DNA of 64,000 bases, from NCBI GenBank assembly GCA_023101885.1, contig JALPQD010000416.1:55653-119652 (forward strand), read 5' to 3'. The notes below the pieces were generated by a model. It was not told the origin of the DNA. It ran no database searches and saw nothing but the letters and a program-made list of their open reading frames with translations. The number at the start of each line of letters is the position of its first letter. The first letter of the stretch is position 1. Origin of the DNA: Typhlomys cinereus. Its lineage: Eukaryota; Chordata; Mammalia; Rodentia; Platacanthomyidae. A program made the translations under genes and the position numbers. Shown here piece after piece: positions 36,477-49,087 of the stretch.

Positions 36477-37781
36477 ATGTTCACACAGGCCATGATTTTA
36501 CAAAAGAGTGCACCAAGTGAGGAGGACTCTGAGTTAAATGTGGCAAATGCACTTCCTAAGGATAAGTTTCATACAGAAGTTTCTATATTGTAACTCTTTC
36601 TGTTCAGGACGAAATCACACTTGGTTTACGACGTTTCCATGAAACATGTTCATGCATGTCGTTCCCTTCCAAAATAGTGAACCAAGTGAAGTGGAGTCAC
36701 AGTTATATATGTAGCATGTGCACTTATTTGGCATAAGTATCCTGCTCAGGGTTCTAGACTGTAAAACTTTGTATTCTGGAGAAAACAACATTTGCTTTGT
36801 GCTGATTCTACCAACGATGTTCCCTTCCAAAATAGTGAACCATGTGAAGAGGACTCACAGTTATATATGTAGCATGTGCACTTATTTGGGATAAGTATCC
36901 TACACAGGGTTCTAGACTGTAAAACTTTGTATTCTGGAGAAAAACACATTTGTTTTGTGCTGATTCTACCAACGATGTTCCCTTCCAAAATAGTGAACCA
37001 AGTGAAGAGGACTCACAGTTCTATATGTAGCATGTGCACTTATTTGGGATAAGTATCCTACACAGGGTTCTAGACTGTAAAACTTTGTATTCTGGAGAAA
37101 AACACATTTGTTTTGTGCTGATTCTACCAACGATGTTCCCTTCCAAAATAGTGAACCAAGTGAAGAGGACTCACAGTTCTATATGTAGCATGTGCACTTA
37201 TTTGGGATAAGTATCCTACACAGGGTTCTAGACTGTAAAACTTTGTATTCTGTAGAAAACAACACTTGTTTCGTGCTGATTCTACCAACGATATTCAGCC
37301 TCGTAATGAGCTTGAAAATAGTGACCACGAGAGGACGCGTCAAATTCTCATGTTTCACTTTCTCTTCTCAGTGATAAGAATCCTGTAGATGTTCCTACGT
37401 TGTAACTTTTTATGTTCTGGAGAAATTCACACTGGTTTTGTGACGTTTTCATGGAATATGTTCACGCAGGCCTTGATTTTCCAAGTGAGGTGGACTGAGA
37501 GTCAAATGTTGGAGGTGCGGTTCTTACGGATAAGTATCTCTACAGAAGATTCTATAGTGTTACACTTTGTGTTCAGGAGAAGATCATACTTGTTTTGCGA
37601 CATTCGCATAAAACATGTTCCCGCAGGCCTTGATTATCCTAAAGAGTGAAACAACTGCGGAGGATTCGCAGTAAAGGTTGCAATTTCACTTCTTAGTAAT
37701 GAGGATCCTAGAGAAGTTCCTATACTGTAACATTTGCGTTCAGGCGAAAATCATACTTGTTTTGTGACATTTGAATGGCAC
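36477..37781 (+). repeat. HOR unit u27, type II, 1305 bp
   Basis: Canonical type II: Ma(169)-Mb2-Mc-Mc-Mc-Md-Me-Mf. It has the same length and markers as u16, 15.99 kb upstream. Confidence 0.94.
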
Positions 37782-39185
37782 ATGTTCACACAGGCCATGA
37801 TTTTACAAAATAGTGATTGAAGCAAGTGAGGAGGACTCTGAGTTATATGTGGCAAATGCACTTCCTAAGGATAAGTTTCATACAGAAGTTTCTATATTGT
37901 AACTCTTTCTGTTCAGGACGAAATCACACTTGGTTTACAACGTTTCCATGAAACATGTTCATGTATGTCATTCCCTTCCAAAATAGTGAACCAAGTGAAG
38001 AGGACTCACAGTTATACATGTAGCATGTACACTTATTTGGCATCAGTATCCTGCACAGGGTTCTACACTGTAAAACTTTGTATTCTGGAGCAAACAACAT
38101 TTGTTTTGTGCTGATTCTAACAACGATGTTCCCTTCCAAAATAGTGAACCAAGTGAAGAGGACTTACAGTTATATATATAGCATGTGCACTTATTTGGGA
38201 TAAGTATCCTACACAGGGTTCTAGACTGTAAAACTTTGTATTCTGGAGAAAACAACATTTGTTTTGTGCTGATTCTACCAACGATGTTCCCTTCACAGTC
38301 TTCTACACTGTAAAACGTTGTATTCTGTAGCAAACAACATTTGTTTTGTGCTGATTCTAACAACGATGTTCCCTTCCAAAATAGTGAACCAAGTGAAGAG
38401 GACTTACAGTTATATATATAGCATGTGCACTTATTTGGGATAAGTATCCTACACAGTGTTCTAGACTGTAAAACTTTGTATTCTGGAGAAAACAACGTTT
38501 GTTTTGTGCTGATTCTACCAATGATGTTCCCTTCCAAAATAGTGAACCAAGTGAAGAGGACTCACAGTTATATATGTAGCATGTGCACTTAGTTGGGATA
38601 AGTATCCTACACAGGGTTCTAGACTGTAAAACTTTGTATTCTGTAGAAAACAACACTTGTTTCGTGCTGATTCTACCAACGATATTCAGCCTCGTAATGA
38701 GCTTGAAAATAGTGACCACGAGAGGACGCGTCAAATTCTCATGTTTCACTTTCTCTTCTCAGTGATAAGAATCCTGTAGATGTTCCTACGTTGTAACTTT
38801 TTATGTTCTGGAGAAATTCACACTGGTTTTGTGACGTTTTCATGGAATATGTTCACGCAGGCCTTGATTTTCCAAAAGAGTGAACCAAGGGAAGTGGACT
38901 GAGAGTCAAATTTTGGAGGTGCGGTTCTTACGGATAAGTATCTCTACAGAAGATTCTATAGTGTTACACTTTGTGTTCAGGAGAAGATCATACTTGTTTT
39001 GCGACATTCGCATATAACATGTTCCCGCAGGCCTTGATTATCCTAAAGAGTGAAACAACTTCGGAGGATTCGGAGTAAATGTTGCAATTTCACTTCTTAG
39101 TAATGAGGATCCTAGAGAAGTTCCTATACTGTAATATTTGCGTTCAGGCGAAAATCATACTTGTTTTGTGACATTTGAATGGCAC
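37782..39185 (+). repeat. HOR unit u28, type I, 1404 bp
   Basis: Composition: Ma-Mb-Mc-Mh-Mc-Mc-Md-MeL-Mf. It carries the same marker set as u22 (cacagtgttctag, ccaatgatg, cacttagttggg, tcaaattttgg in MeL, gtaatatttgcg). Confidence 0.94.
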
Positions 39186-40499
39186 ATGTTCACACAGGCC
39201 ATGATTTTACAAAATAGTGATTGAAGCAAGTGAGGAGGACTCTGAGTTAAATGTGGCAAATGCACTTCCTAAGGATAAGTTTCATACAGAAGTTTCTATA
39301 TTGTAACTCTTTCTGTTCAGGACGAAATCACACTTGGTTTACAACGTTTCCATGAAACATGTTCATGTATGTCATTCCCTTCCAAAATAGTGAACCAAGT
39401 GAAGAGGACTCACAGTTATACATGTAGCATGTACACTTATTTGGCATCTGTATCCTGCACAGGGTTCTACACTGTAAAACTTTGTATTCTGGAGCAAACA
39501 ACATTTGTTTTGTGCTGATTCTAACAACGATGTTCCCTTCCAAAATAGTGAACCAAGTGAAGAGGACTTACAGTTATATATATAGCATGTGCACTTATTT
39601 GGCATAAGTATCCTACACAGGGTTCTAGACTGTAAAACTTTGTATTCTGGAGAAAACAACATTTGTTTTGTGCTGATTCTACCAACGATGTTCCCTTCAC
39701 AGTCTTCTACACTGTAAAACTTTGTATTCTGTAGCAAACAACATTTGTTTTGTGCTGATTCTACCAACGATGTTCCCTTCACAGTCTTCTACACTGTAAA
39801 ACTTTTTATTCTGTAGCAAACAACATTTGTTTGTGCTGATTCTAACAACGATGTTCCTTTCCAAATAGTGAACCAAGTGAAGAGGACTCACAGTTATATA
39901 TGTAGCATGTGCACTTATTTGGGATAAGTATCCTACACAGGGTTCTAGACTGTAAAACTTTGTATTCTGTAGAAAACAACACTTGTTTCGTGCTGATTCT
40001 ACCAACGATATTCAGCCTCGTAATGAGCTTGAAAATAGTGACCACGAGAGGACGCGTCAAATTCTCATGTTTCACTTTCTCTTCTCAGTGATAAGAATCC
40101 TGTAGATGTTCCTACGTTGTAACTTTTTATGTTCTGGAGAAATTCACACTGGTGTTGTGACGTTTTCATGGAATATGTTCACGCAGGCCTTGATTTTCCA
40201 AGTGAGGTGGACTGAGAGTCAAATGTTGGAGGTGCGGTTCTTACGGATAAGTATCTCTACAGAAGATTCTATAGTGTTACACTTTGTGTTCAGGAGAAGA
40301 TCATACTTGTTTTGCGACATTCGCATATAACATGTTCCCGCAGGCCTTGATTATCCTAAAGAGTGAAACAAACTGCGGAGGATTCGCAGTAAAGGTTGCA
40401 ATTTCACTTCTTAGTAATGAGGATCCTAGAGAAGTTCCTATACTGTAACATTTGCGGTCAGGCGAAAATCATACTTGTTTTGTGACATTTGAATGGCAC
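39186..40499 (+). repeat. HOR unit u29, type I, 1314 bp
   Basis: Nine-element type I order. Mb has gcatctgtatcc, as in u19 and u23. The first Mc has ggcataag (about 39601) where others have gggataag. Small indels occur at about 39804-39866. Me has cactggtgttgtg. Confidence 0.92.
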
Positions 40500-41966
40500 A
40501 TGTTCACACAGGTCATGATTTTACAAAAGAGTGCACCAAGTGAGGAGGACTCTGAGTTAAATGTGGCAAATGCACTTCCTAAGGATAAGTTTCATACAGA
40601 AGTTTCTATATTGTAACTCTTTCTGTTCAGGACGAAATCACACTTGGTTTACAACGTTTCCATGAAACATGTTCATGTATGTCATTCCCTTCCAAAATAG
40701 TGAACCAAGTGAAGAGGACTCACAGTTACACATGTAGCATGTACACTTATTTGGCATCAGTATCCTGCACAGGGTTCTACACTGTAAAACTTTGTATTCT
40801 GGAGCAAACAACATTTGTTTTGTGCTGATTCTAACAACGATGTTCCCTTCCAAAATAGTGAACCAAGTGAAGAGGACTTACAGTTATATATATAGCATGT
40901 GCACTTATTTGGGATAAGTATCCTACACAGGGTTCTAGACTGTAAAACTTTGTATTCTGGAGAAAACAACATTTGTTTTGTGCTGATTCTACCAACGATG
41001 TTCCCTTCACAGTCTTCTGCACTGTAAAACTTTGTATTCTGTAGCAAACAACATTTGTTTTGTGCTGATTCTACCAACGATGTTCCCTTCACAGTCTTCT
41101 ACACTGTAAAACGTTGTATTCTGTAGCAAACAACATTTGTTTTGTGCTGATTCTAACAACGATGTTCCCTTCCAAAATAGTGAACCAAGTGAAGAGGACT
41201 CACAGTTATATATATAGCATGTGCATTTATTGGGATAAGTATCCTACACAGGGTTCTAGACTGTAAAACTTTGTATTCTGTAGCAAACAACATTTGTTTT
41301 GTGCTGATTCTACCAACGATGTTCCCTTCCAAACTAGTGAACCAAGTGAAGAGGACTCACAGTTATATATGTAGCATGTGCACTTATTTGGGATAAGTAT
41401 CCTACACAGGGTTCTAGACTGTAAAACTTTGTATTCTGTAGAAAACAACACTTGTTTCGTGCTGATTCTACCAACGATATTCAGCCTCGTAATGAGCTTG
41501 AAAATAGTGACCACGAGAGGACGCGTCAAATTCTCATGTTTCACTTTCTGTTCTCAGTGATAAGAATCCTGTAGATGTTCCTACGTTGTAACTTTTTATG
41601 TTCTGGAGAAATTCACACTGGTTTTGTGACGTTTTCATGGAATATGTTCACGCAGGCCTTGATTTTCCAAGTGAGGTGGACTGAGAGTCAATGTTGGAGG
41701 TGCGGTTCTTACGGATAAGTATCTCTACAGAAGATTCTATAGTGTTACACTTTGTGTTCAGGAGAAGATCATACTTGTTTTGCGACATTCGCATATAACA
41801 TGTTCCCGCAGGCCTTGATTATCCTAAAGAGTGAAACAACTGCGAAGGATTCGGAGTAAATGTTGCAATTTCACTTCTTAGGAATGAGGATCCTAGAGAA
41901 GTTCCTATACTGTAACATTTGCGTTCAGGCGAAAATCATACTTGTTTTGTGACATTTGAATGGCAC
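40500..41966 (+). repeat. HOR unit u30, type I, 1467 bp
   Basis: Composition: Ma(169)-Mb-Mc-Mh-Mh-Mc-Mc-Md-Me-Mf. It repeats the private marker set of u2 (aggtcatg, gttacacatg, ccaaactag, gaaggattc, ttaggaatg). Md differs from u2 by ttctgttctc, the variant shared with u19 and u41. Confidence 0.93.
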
Positions 41967-43440
41967 ATGTTCACACAGGCCATGATTTTACAAAATAGTG
42001 ATTGAAGCAAGTGAGGAGGACTCTGAGTTAAATGTGGCAAATGCACTTCCTAAGGATAAGTTTCATACAGAAGTTTCTATATTGTAACTCTTTCTGTTCA
42101 GGACGAAATCACACTTGGTTTACAACGTTTCCATGAAACATGTTCATGTATGTCATTCCCTTCCAAAATAGTGAACCAAGTGAAGAGGACTCACAGTTAT
42201 ACATGTAGCATGTACACTTATTTGGCATCAGTATCCTGCACAGGGTTCTACACTGTAAAACTTTGTATTCTGGAGCAAACAACATTTGTTTTGTGCTGAT
42301 TCTAACAACGATGTTCCCTTCCAAAATAGTGAACCAAGTGAAGAGGACTTACAGTTATATATATAGCATGTGCACTTATTTGGGATAAGTATCCTACACA
42401 GGGTTCTAGACTGTAAAACTTTGTATTCTGGAGAAAACAACATTTGTTTTGTGCTGATTCTACCAACGATGTTCCCTTCACAGTCTTCTGCACTGTAAAA
42501 CTTTGTATTCTGTAGCAAACAACATTTGTTTTGTGCTGATTCTACCAACGATGTTCCCTTCACAGTCTTCTACACTGTAAAACGTTGTATTCTGTAGCAA
42601 ACAACATTTGTTTTGTGCTGATTCTAACAACGATGTTCCCTTCCAAAATAGTGAACCAAGTGAAGAGGACTCACAGTTATATATATAGCATGTGCATTTA
42701 TTTGGGATAAGTATCCTACACAGGGTTCTAGACTGTAAAACTTTGTATTCTGTAGCAAACAACATTTGTTTTGTGCTGATTCTACCAACGATGTTCCCTT
42801 CCAAAATAGTGAACCAAGTGAAGAGGACTCACAGTTCTATATGTAGCATGTGCACTTATTTGGGATAAGTATCCTACACAGGGTTCTAGACTGTAAAACT
42901 TTGTATTCTGTAGAAAACAACACTTGTTTCGTGCTGATTCTACCAACGATATTCAGCCTCGTAATGAGCTTGAAAATAGTGACCACGAGAGGACGCGTCA
43001 AATTCTCATGTTTCACTTTCTCTTCTCAGTGATAAGAATCCTGTAGATGTTCCTACGTTGTAACTTTTTATGTTCTGGAGAAATTCACACTGGTTTTGTG
43101 ACGTTTTCATGGAATATGTTCACGCAGGCCTTGATTTTCCAAGTGAGGTGGACTGAGAGTCAAATGTTGGAGGTGCGGTTCTTACGGATAAGTATCTCTA
43201 CAGAAGATTCTATAGTGTTACACTTTGTGTTCAGGAGAAGATCATACTTGTTTTGCGACATTCGCATATAACATGTTCCCGCAGGCCTTGATTATCCTAA
43301 AGAGTGAAACAACTGCGGAGGATTCGCAGTAAAGGTTGCAATTTCACTTCTTAGTAATGAGGATCCTAGAGAAGTTCCTATACTGTAACATTTGCGGTCA
43401 GGCGAAAATCATACTTGTTTTTGTGACATTTGAATGGCAC
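41967..43440 (+). repeat. HOR unit u31, type I, 1474 bp
   Basis: Composition: Ma-Mb-Mc-Mh-Mh-Mc-Mc-Md-Me-Mf. One extra T occurs in Mf (cttgtttttgtg, about 43417). It is otherwise like u20, 15.50 kb upstream. Confidence 0.93.
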
Positions 43441-44745
43441 ATGTTCACACAGGCCATGATTTTACAAAAGAGTGCACCAAGTGAGGAGGACTCTGAGTTA
43501 AATGTGGCAAATGCACTTCCTAAGGATAAGTTTCATACAGAAGTTTCTATATTGTAACTCTTTCTGTTCAGGACGAAATCACACTTGGTTTACGACGTTT
43601 CCATGAAACATGTTCATGCATGTCGTTCCCTTCCAAAATAGTGAACCAAGTGAAGTGGAGTCAGAGTTATATATGTAGCATGTGCACTTATTTGGCATAA
43701 GTATCCTGCTCAGGGTTCTAGACTGTAAAACTTTGTATTCTGGAGAAAACAACATTTGCTTTGTGCTGATTCTACCAACGATGTTCCCTTCCAAAATAGT
43801 GAACCATGTGAAGAGGACTCACAGTTATATATGTAGCATGTGCACTTATTTGGGATAAGTATCCTACACAGGGTTCTAGACTGTAAAACTTTGTATTCTG
43901 GAGAAAAACACATTTGTTTTGTGCTGATTCTACCAACGATGTTCCCTTCCAAAATAGTGAACCAAGTGAAGAGGACTCACAGTTCTATATGTAGCATGTG
44001 CACTTATTTGGGATAAGTATCCTACACAGGGTTCTAGGCTGTAAAACTTTGTATTCTGGAGAAAAACACATTTGTTTTGTGCTGATTCTACCAACGATGT
44101 TCCCTTCCAAAATAGTGAACCAAGTGAAGAGGACTCACAGTTCTATATGTAGCATGTGCACTTATTTGGGATAAGTATCCTACACAGGGTTCTAGACTGT
44201 AAAACTTTGTATTCTGTAGAAAACAACACTTGTTTCGTGCTGATTCTACCAACGATATTCAGCCTCGTAATGAGCTTGAAAATAGTGACCACGAGAGGAC
44301 GCGTCAAATTCTCATGTTTCACTTTCTCTTCTCAGTGATAAGAATCCTGTAGATGTTCCTACGTTGTAACTTTTTATGTTCTGGAGAAATTCACACTGGT
44401 TTTGTGACGTTTTCATGGAATATGTTCACGCAGGCCTTGATTTTCCAAGTGAGGTGGACTGAGAGTCAAATGTTGGAGGTGCGGTTCTTACGGATAAGTA
44501 TCTCTACAGAAGATTCTATAGTGTTACACTTTGTGTTCAGGAGAAGATCATACTTGTTTTGCGACATTGGCATAAAACATGTTCCCGCAGGCCTTGATTA
44601 TCCTAAAGAGTGAAACAACTGCGGAGGATTCGCAGTAAAGGTTGCAATTTCACTTCTTAGTAATGAGGATCCTAGAGAAGTTCCTATACTGTAACATTTG
44701 CGTTCAGGCGAAAATCATACTTGTTTTGTGACATTTGAATGGCAC
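43441..44745 (+). repeat. HOR unit u32, type II, 1305 bp
   Basis: Composition: Ma(169)-Mb2-Mc-Mc-Mc-Md-Me-Mf. Mb2 has gagtcagag (about 43658). The middle Mc has ttctaggctg (about 44034). Me ends acattggcataaaac. Its right part is the start of the 4.34-kb tandem duplication. Confidence 0.93.
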
Positions 44746-46302
44746 ATGTTCACACAGGCCATGATTTTACAAAATAGTGATTGAAGCAAGTGAGGAGGAC
44801 TCTGAGTTATATGTGGCAAATGCACTTCCTAAGGATAAGTTTCATACAGAAGTTTCTATATTGTAACTCTTTCTGTTCAGGACGAAATCACACTTGGTTT
44901 ACAACGTTTCCATGAAACATGTTCATGTATGTCATTCCCTTCCAAAATAGTGAACCAAGTGAAGAGGACTCACAGTTATACATGTAGCATGTACACTTAT
45001 TTGGCATCAGTATCCTGCACAGGGTTCTACACTGTAAAACTTTGTATTCTGGAGCAAACAACATTTGTTTTGTGCTGATTCTAACAACGATGTTCCCTTC
45101 CAAAATAGTGAACCAAGTGAAGAGGACTTACAGTTATATATATAGCATGTGCACTTATTTGGGATAAGTATCCTACACAGGGTTCTAGACTGTAAAACTT
45201 TGTATTCTGGAGAAAACAACATTTGTTTTGTGCTGATTCTACCAACGATGTTCCCTTCACAGTCTTCTACACTGTAAAACGTTGTATTCTGTAGCAAACA
45301 ACATTTGTTTTGTGCTGATTCTAACAACGATGTTCCCTTCCAAAATAGTGAACCAAGTGAAGAGGACTTACAGTTATATATATAGCATGTGCACTTATTT
45401 GGGATAAGTATCCTACACAGTGTTCTAGACTGTAAAACTTTGTATTCTGGAGGAAACAACGTTTGTTTTGTGCTGATTCTACCAACGATGTTCCCTTCAC
45501 AGTCTTCTGCACTGTAAAACTTTGTATTCTGTAGCAAACAACATTTGTTTTGTGCTGATTCTACCAACGATGTTCCCTTCACAGTCTTCTACACTGTAAA
45601 ACTTTGTATTCTGTAGCAAACAACATTTGTTTTGTGCTGATTCTAACAACGATGTTCCTTTCCAAAATAGTGAACCAAGTGAAGAGGACCCACAGTTCTA
45701 TATATGTAGCATGTGCACTTATTTGGGATAAGTATCCTACACAGGGTTCTAGACTGTAAAACTTTGTATTCTGTAGAAAACAACACTTGTTTCGTGCTGA
45801 TTCTACCAACGATATTCAGCCTCGTAATGAGCTTGAAAATAGTGACCACGAGAGGACGCGTCAAATTCTCATGTTTCACTTTCTCTTCTCAGTGATAAGA
45901 ATCCTGTAGATGTTCCTACGTTGTAACTTTTTATGTTCTGGAGAAATTCACACTGGTTTTGTGACGTTTTCATGGAATATGTTCACGCAGGCCTTGATTT
46001 TCCAAGTGAGGTGGACTGAGAGTCAAATGTTGGAGGTGCGGTTCTTACGGATAAGTATCTCTACAGAAGATTCTATAGTGTTACACTTTGTGTTCAGGAG
46101 AAGATCATACTTGTTTTGCGACATTCGCATAAAACATGTTCCCGCAGGCCTTGATTATCCTAAAGAGTGAAACAACTGCGGAGGATTCGCAGTAAAGGTT
46201 GCAATTTCACTTCTTAGTAATGAGGATCCTAGAGAAGTTCCTATACTGTAACATTTGCGTTCAGGCGAAAATCATACTTGTTTTGTGACATTTGAATGGC
46301 AC
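44746..46302 (+). repeat. HOR unit u33, type I, 1557 bp
   Basis: Composition: Ma-Mb-Mc-Mh-Mc-Mh-Mh-Mc-Md-Me-Mf, an arrangement seen only here and in u36. Private markers are ggaggaaacaacg (about 45449) and gaggacccacag followed by a 2-bp longer TA run (about 45684). Confidence 0.93.
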
Positions 46303-47458
46303 ATGTTCACACAGGCCATGATTTTACAAAAGAGTGAACCAAGTGAGGAGGACTCTGAGTTAAATGTGGCAAATGCACTTCCTAAGGATAAGTTTCATAC
46401 AGAAGTTTCTATATTGTAACTCTTTCTGTTCAGGACGAAATCACACTTGGTTTACGACGTTTCCATGAAACATGTTCATGCATGTCGTTCCCTTCCAAAA
46501 TAGTGAACCAAGTGAAGTGGACATACAGTTATATATGTAGCATGTGCACTTATTTGGCATAAATATCCTGCTCAGGGTTCTAGACTCTAAAACTTTGTAT
46601 TCTGGAGAAAACAACATTTGCTTTGTGCTGATTCTACCAACGATGTTCCCTTCCAAAATAGTGAACCAAGTGAAGAGGACTCACAGTTATATATGTAGCA
46701 TGTGCACTTATTTGGGATAAGTATCCTACACAGTGTTCTAGACTGTAAAACTTTGTATTCTGGAGAAAACAGCATTTGTTTTGTGCTGATTCTACCAATG
46801 ATGTTCCCTTCCAAAATAGTGAACCAAGTGAAGAGGACTCACAGTTATATATGTAGCATGTGCACTTATTTGGGATAAGTATCCTACACAGGGTTCTAGA
46901 CTGTAAAACTTTGTATTCTGTAGAAAACAACACTTGTTTCGTGCTGATTCTACCAACGATATTCAGCCTCGTAATGAGCTTGAAATAGTGACCACGAGAG
47001 GACGCGTCAAATTCTCATGTTTCACTTTCTCTTCTCAGTGATAAGAATCCTGTAGATGTTCCTACGTTGTAACTTTTTATGTTCTGGAGAAATTCACACT
47101 GGTTTTGTGACGTTTTCATGGAATATGTTCACGCAGGCCTTGATTTTCCAAAAGAGTGAACCAAGTGAGGTGGACTGAGAGTCAAATGTTGGAGGTGCGG
47201 TTCTTACGGATAAGTATCTCTACAGAAGATTCTATAGTGTTACACTTTGTGTTCAGGAGAAGATCATACTTGTTTTGCGACATTCGCATATAACATGTTC
47301 CCGCAGGCCTTGATTATCCTAAAGAGTGAAACAACTGCGGAGGATTCGGAGTAAATGTTGCAATTTCACTTCTTAGTAATGAGGATCCTAGAGAATTCCT
47401 ATACTGTACATTTGCGTTCAGGCGAAAATCATACTTGTTTGTGACATTTGAATGGCAC
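46303..47458 (+). repeat. HOR unit u34, short type II, 1156 bp
   Basis: Composition: Ma(169)-Mb2-Mc-Mc-Md-MeL-Mf, seven elements. Private markers in Mb2 are gtggacatacag, cataaatatcc and ctagactctaaaac, all shared with u37. Single-base losses occur at about 46984, 47395, 47407 and 47440. Confidence 0.92.
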
Positions 47459-49087
47459 ATGTTCACACAGGCCATGATTTTACAAAATAGTGATTGAAGC
47501 AAGTGAGGAGGACTCTGAGTTATATGTGGCAAATGCACTTCCTAAGGATAAGTTTCATACAGAAGTTTCTATATTGTAACTCTTTCTGTTCAGGACGAAT
47601 CACACTTGGTTTACAACGTTTCCATGAAACATGTTCATGTATGTCATTCCCTTCCAAAATAGTGAACCAAGTGAAGAGGACTCACAGTTATACATGTAGC
47701 ATGTACACTTATTTGGCATCAGTATCCTGCACAGGGTTCTACACTGTAAAACTTTGTATTCTGGAGCAAACAACATTTGTTTTGTGCTGATTCTAACAAC
47801 GATGTTCCCTTCCAAAATAGTGAACCAAGTGAAGAGGACTTACAGTTATATATATAGCATGTGCACTTATTTGGGATAAGTGTCCTACACAGGGTTCTAG
47901 ACGGTAAAACTTTGTATTCTGGAGAAAACAACATTTGTTTTGTGCTGATTCTACCAACGATGTTCCCTTCACAGTCTTCTGCACTGTAAAACTTGTATTC
48001 TGTAGCAAACAACATTTGTTTTGTGCTGATTCTACCAACGATGTTCCCTTCACAGTCTTCTACACTGTAAAACTTTGTATTCTGTAGCAAACAACATTTG
48101 TTTTGTGCTGATTCTAACAACGATGTTCCCTTCCAAAATAGTGAACCAAGTGAAGAGGACTCACAGTTATATATATAGCATGTGCATTTATTTGGGATAA
48201 GTATCCTACACAGGGTTCTAGACTGTAAAACTTTGTATTCTGTAGCAAACAACATTTGTTTTGTGCTGATTCTACCAACGATGTTCCCTTCCAAAATAGT
48301 GAACCAAGTGAAGAGGACTCACAGTTCTATATGTAGCATGTGCACTTATTTGGGATAAGTATCCTACACAGGGTTCTAGGCTGTAAAACTTTGTATTCTG
48401 GAGAAAAACACATTTGTTTTGTGCTGATTCTACCAACGATGTTCCCTTCCAAAATAGTGAACCAAGTGAAGAGGACTCACAGTTCTATATGTAGCATGTG
48501 CACTTATTTGGGATAAGTATCCTACACAGGGTTCTAGACTGTAAAACTTTGTATTCTGTAGAAAACAACACTTGTTTCGTGCTGATTCTACCAACGATAT
48601 TCAGCCTCGTAATGAGCTTGAAAATAGTGACCACGAGAGGACGCGTCAAATTCTCATGTTTCACTTTCTCTTCTCAGTGATAAGAATCCTGTAGATGTTC
48701 CTACGTTGTAACTTTTTATGTTCTGGAGAAATTCACACTGGTTTTGTGACGTTTTCATGGAATATGTTCACGCAGGCCTTGATTTTCCAAGTGAGGTGGA
48801 CTGAGAGTCAAATGTTGGAGGTGCGGTTCTTACGGATAAGTATCTCTACAGAAGATTCTATAGTGTTACACTTTGTGTTCAGGAGAAGATCATACTTGTT
48901 TTGCGACATTGGCATAAAACATGTTCCCGCAGGCCTTGATTATCCTAAAGAGTGAAACAACTGCGGAGGATTCGCAGTAAAGGTTGCAATTTCACTTCTT
49001 AGTAATGAGGATCCTAGAGAAGTTCCTATACTGTAACATTTGCGTTCAGGCGAAAATCATACTTGTTTTGTGACATTTGAATGGCAC
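47459..49087 (+). repeat. HOR unit u35, hybrid, 1629 bp
   Basis: Composition: Ma-Mb-Mc-Mh-Mh-Mc-Mc-Mc-Md-Me-Mf. The left part is type I and carries ataagtgtcc and tagacggtaaaac (about 47877-47906). The right part, from the Mc with ttctaggctg (about 48376), matches type II u32 including ggcataaaac. It is the junction unit between the two copies of the 4.34-kb duplication. Confidence 0.92.

Larger units (their letters stand above)
33000..37781 (+). repeat. Long-range duplicated tract, right copy (offset about 15.98 kb)
   Basis: The right part of u24 through u27, counterpart of the tract at 17020. It is not identical: u24 ends ggcataaaac where u13 ends cgcataaaac, so later conversion or mutation has occurred. 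Confidence 0.78.
34994..39185 (+). repeat. Super-HOR triplet, copy 4 (u26-u28)
   Basis: Same order, 4,192 bp. The first two units share private variants with copy 2, while the third unit and its follower match copy 3. Copy 4 is therefore itself a mosaic. Confidence 0.85.
41535..44745 (+). repeat. Long-range duplicated tract, right copy (offset about 15.50 kb)
   Basis: The end of u30 through u32, counterpart of the tract at 26040. Differences include tcagggataag (left only) and gagtcagag (right only). Confidence 0.76.
43970..48311 (+). repeat. Tandem duplication of 4,342 bp, left copy
   Basis: Runs from inside an Mc of u32 to inside an Mc of u35. Private markers ttctaggctg, ggcataaaac, ggaggaaac, gaggacccac, cataaatatcc, ctagactctaa and tagacggtaaa all recur about 4,342 bp downstream. 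Edges are estimated to within roughly 100 bp because both lie in Mc copies. Confidence 0.85.
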
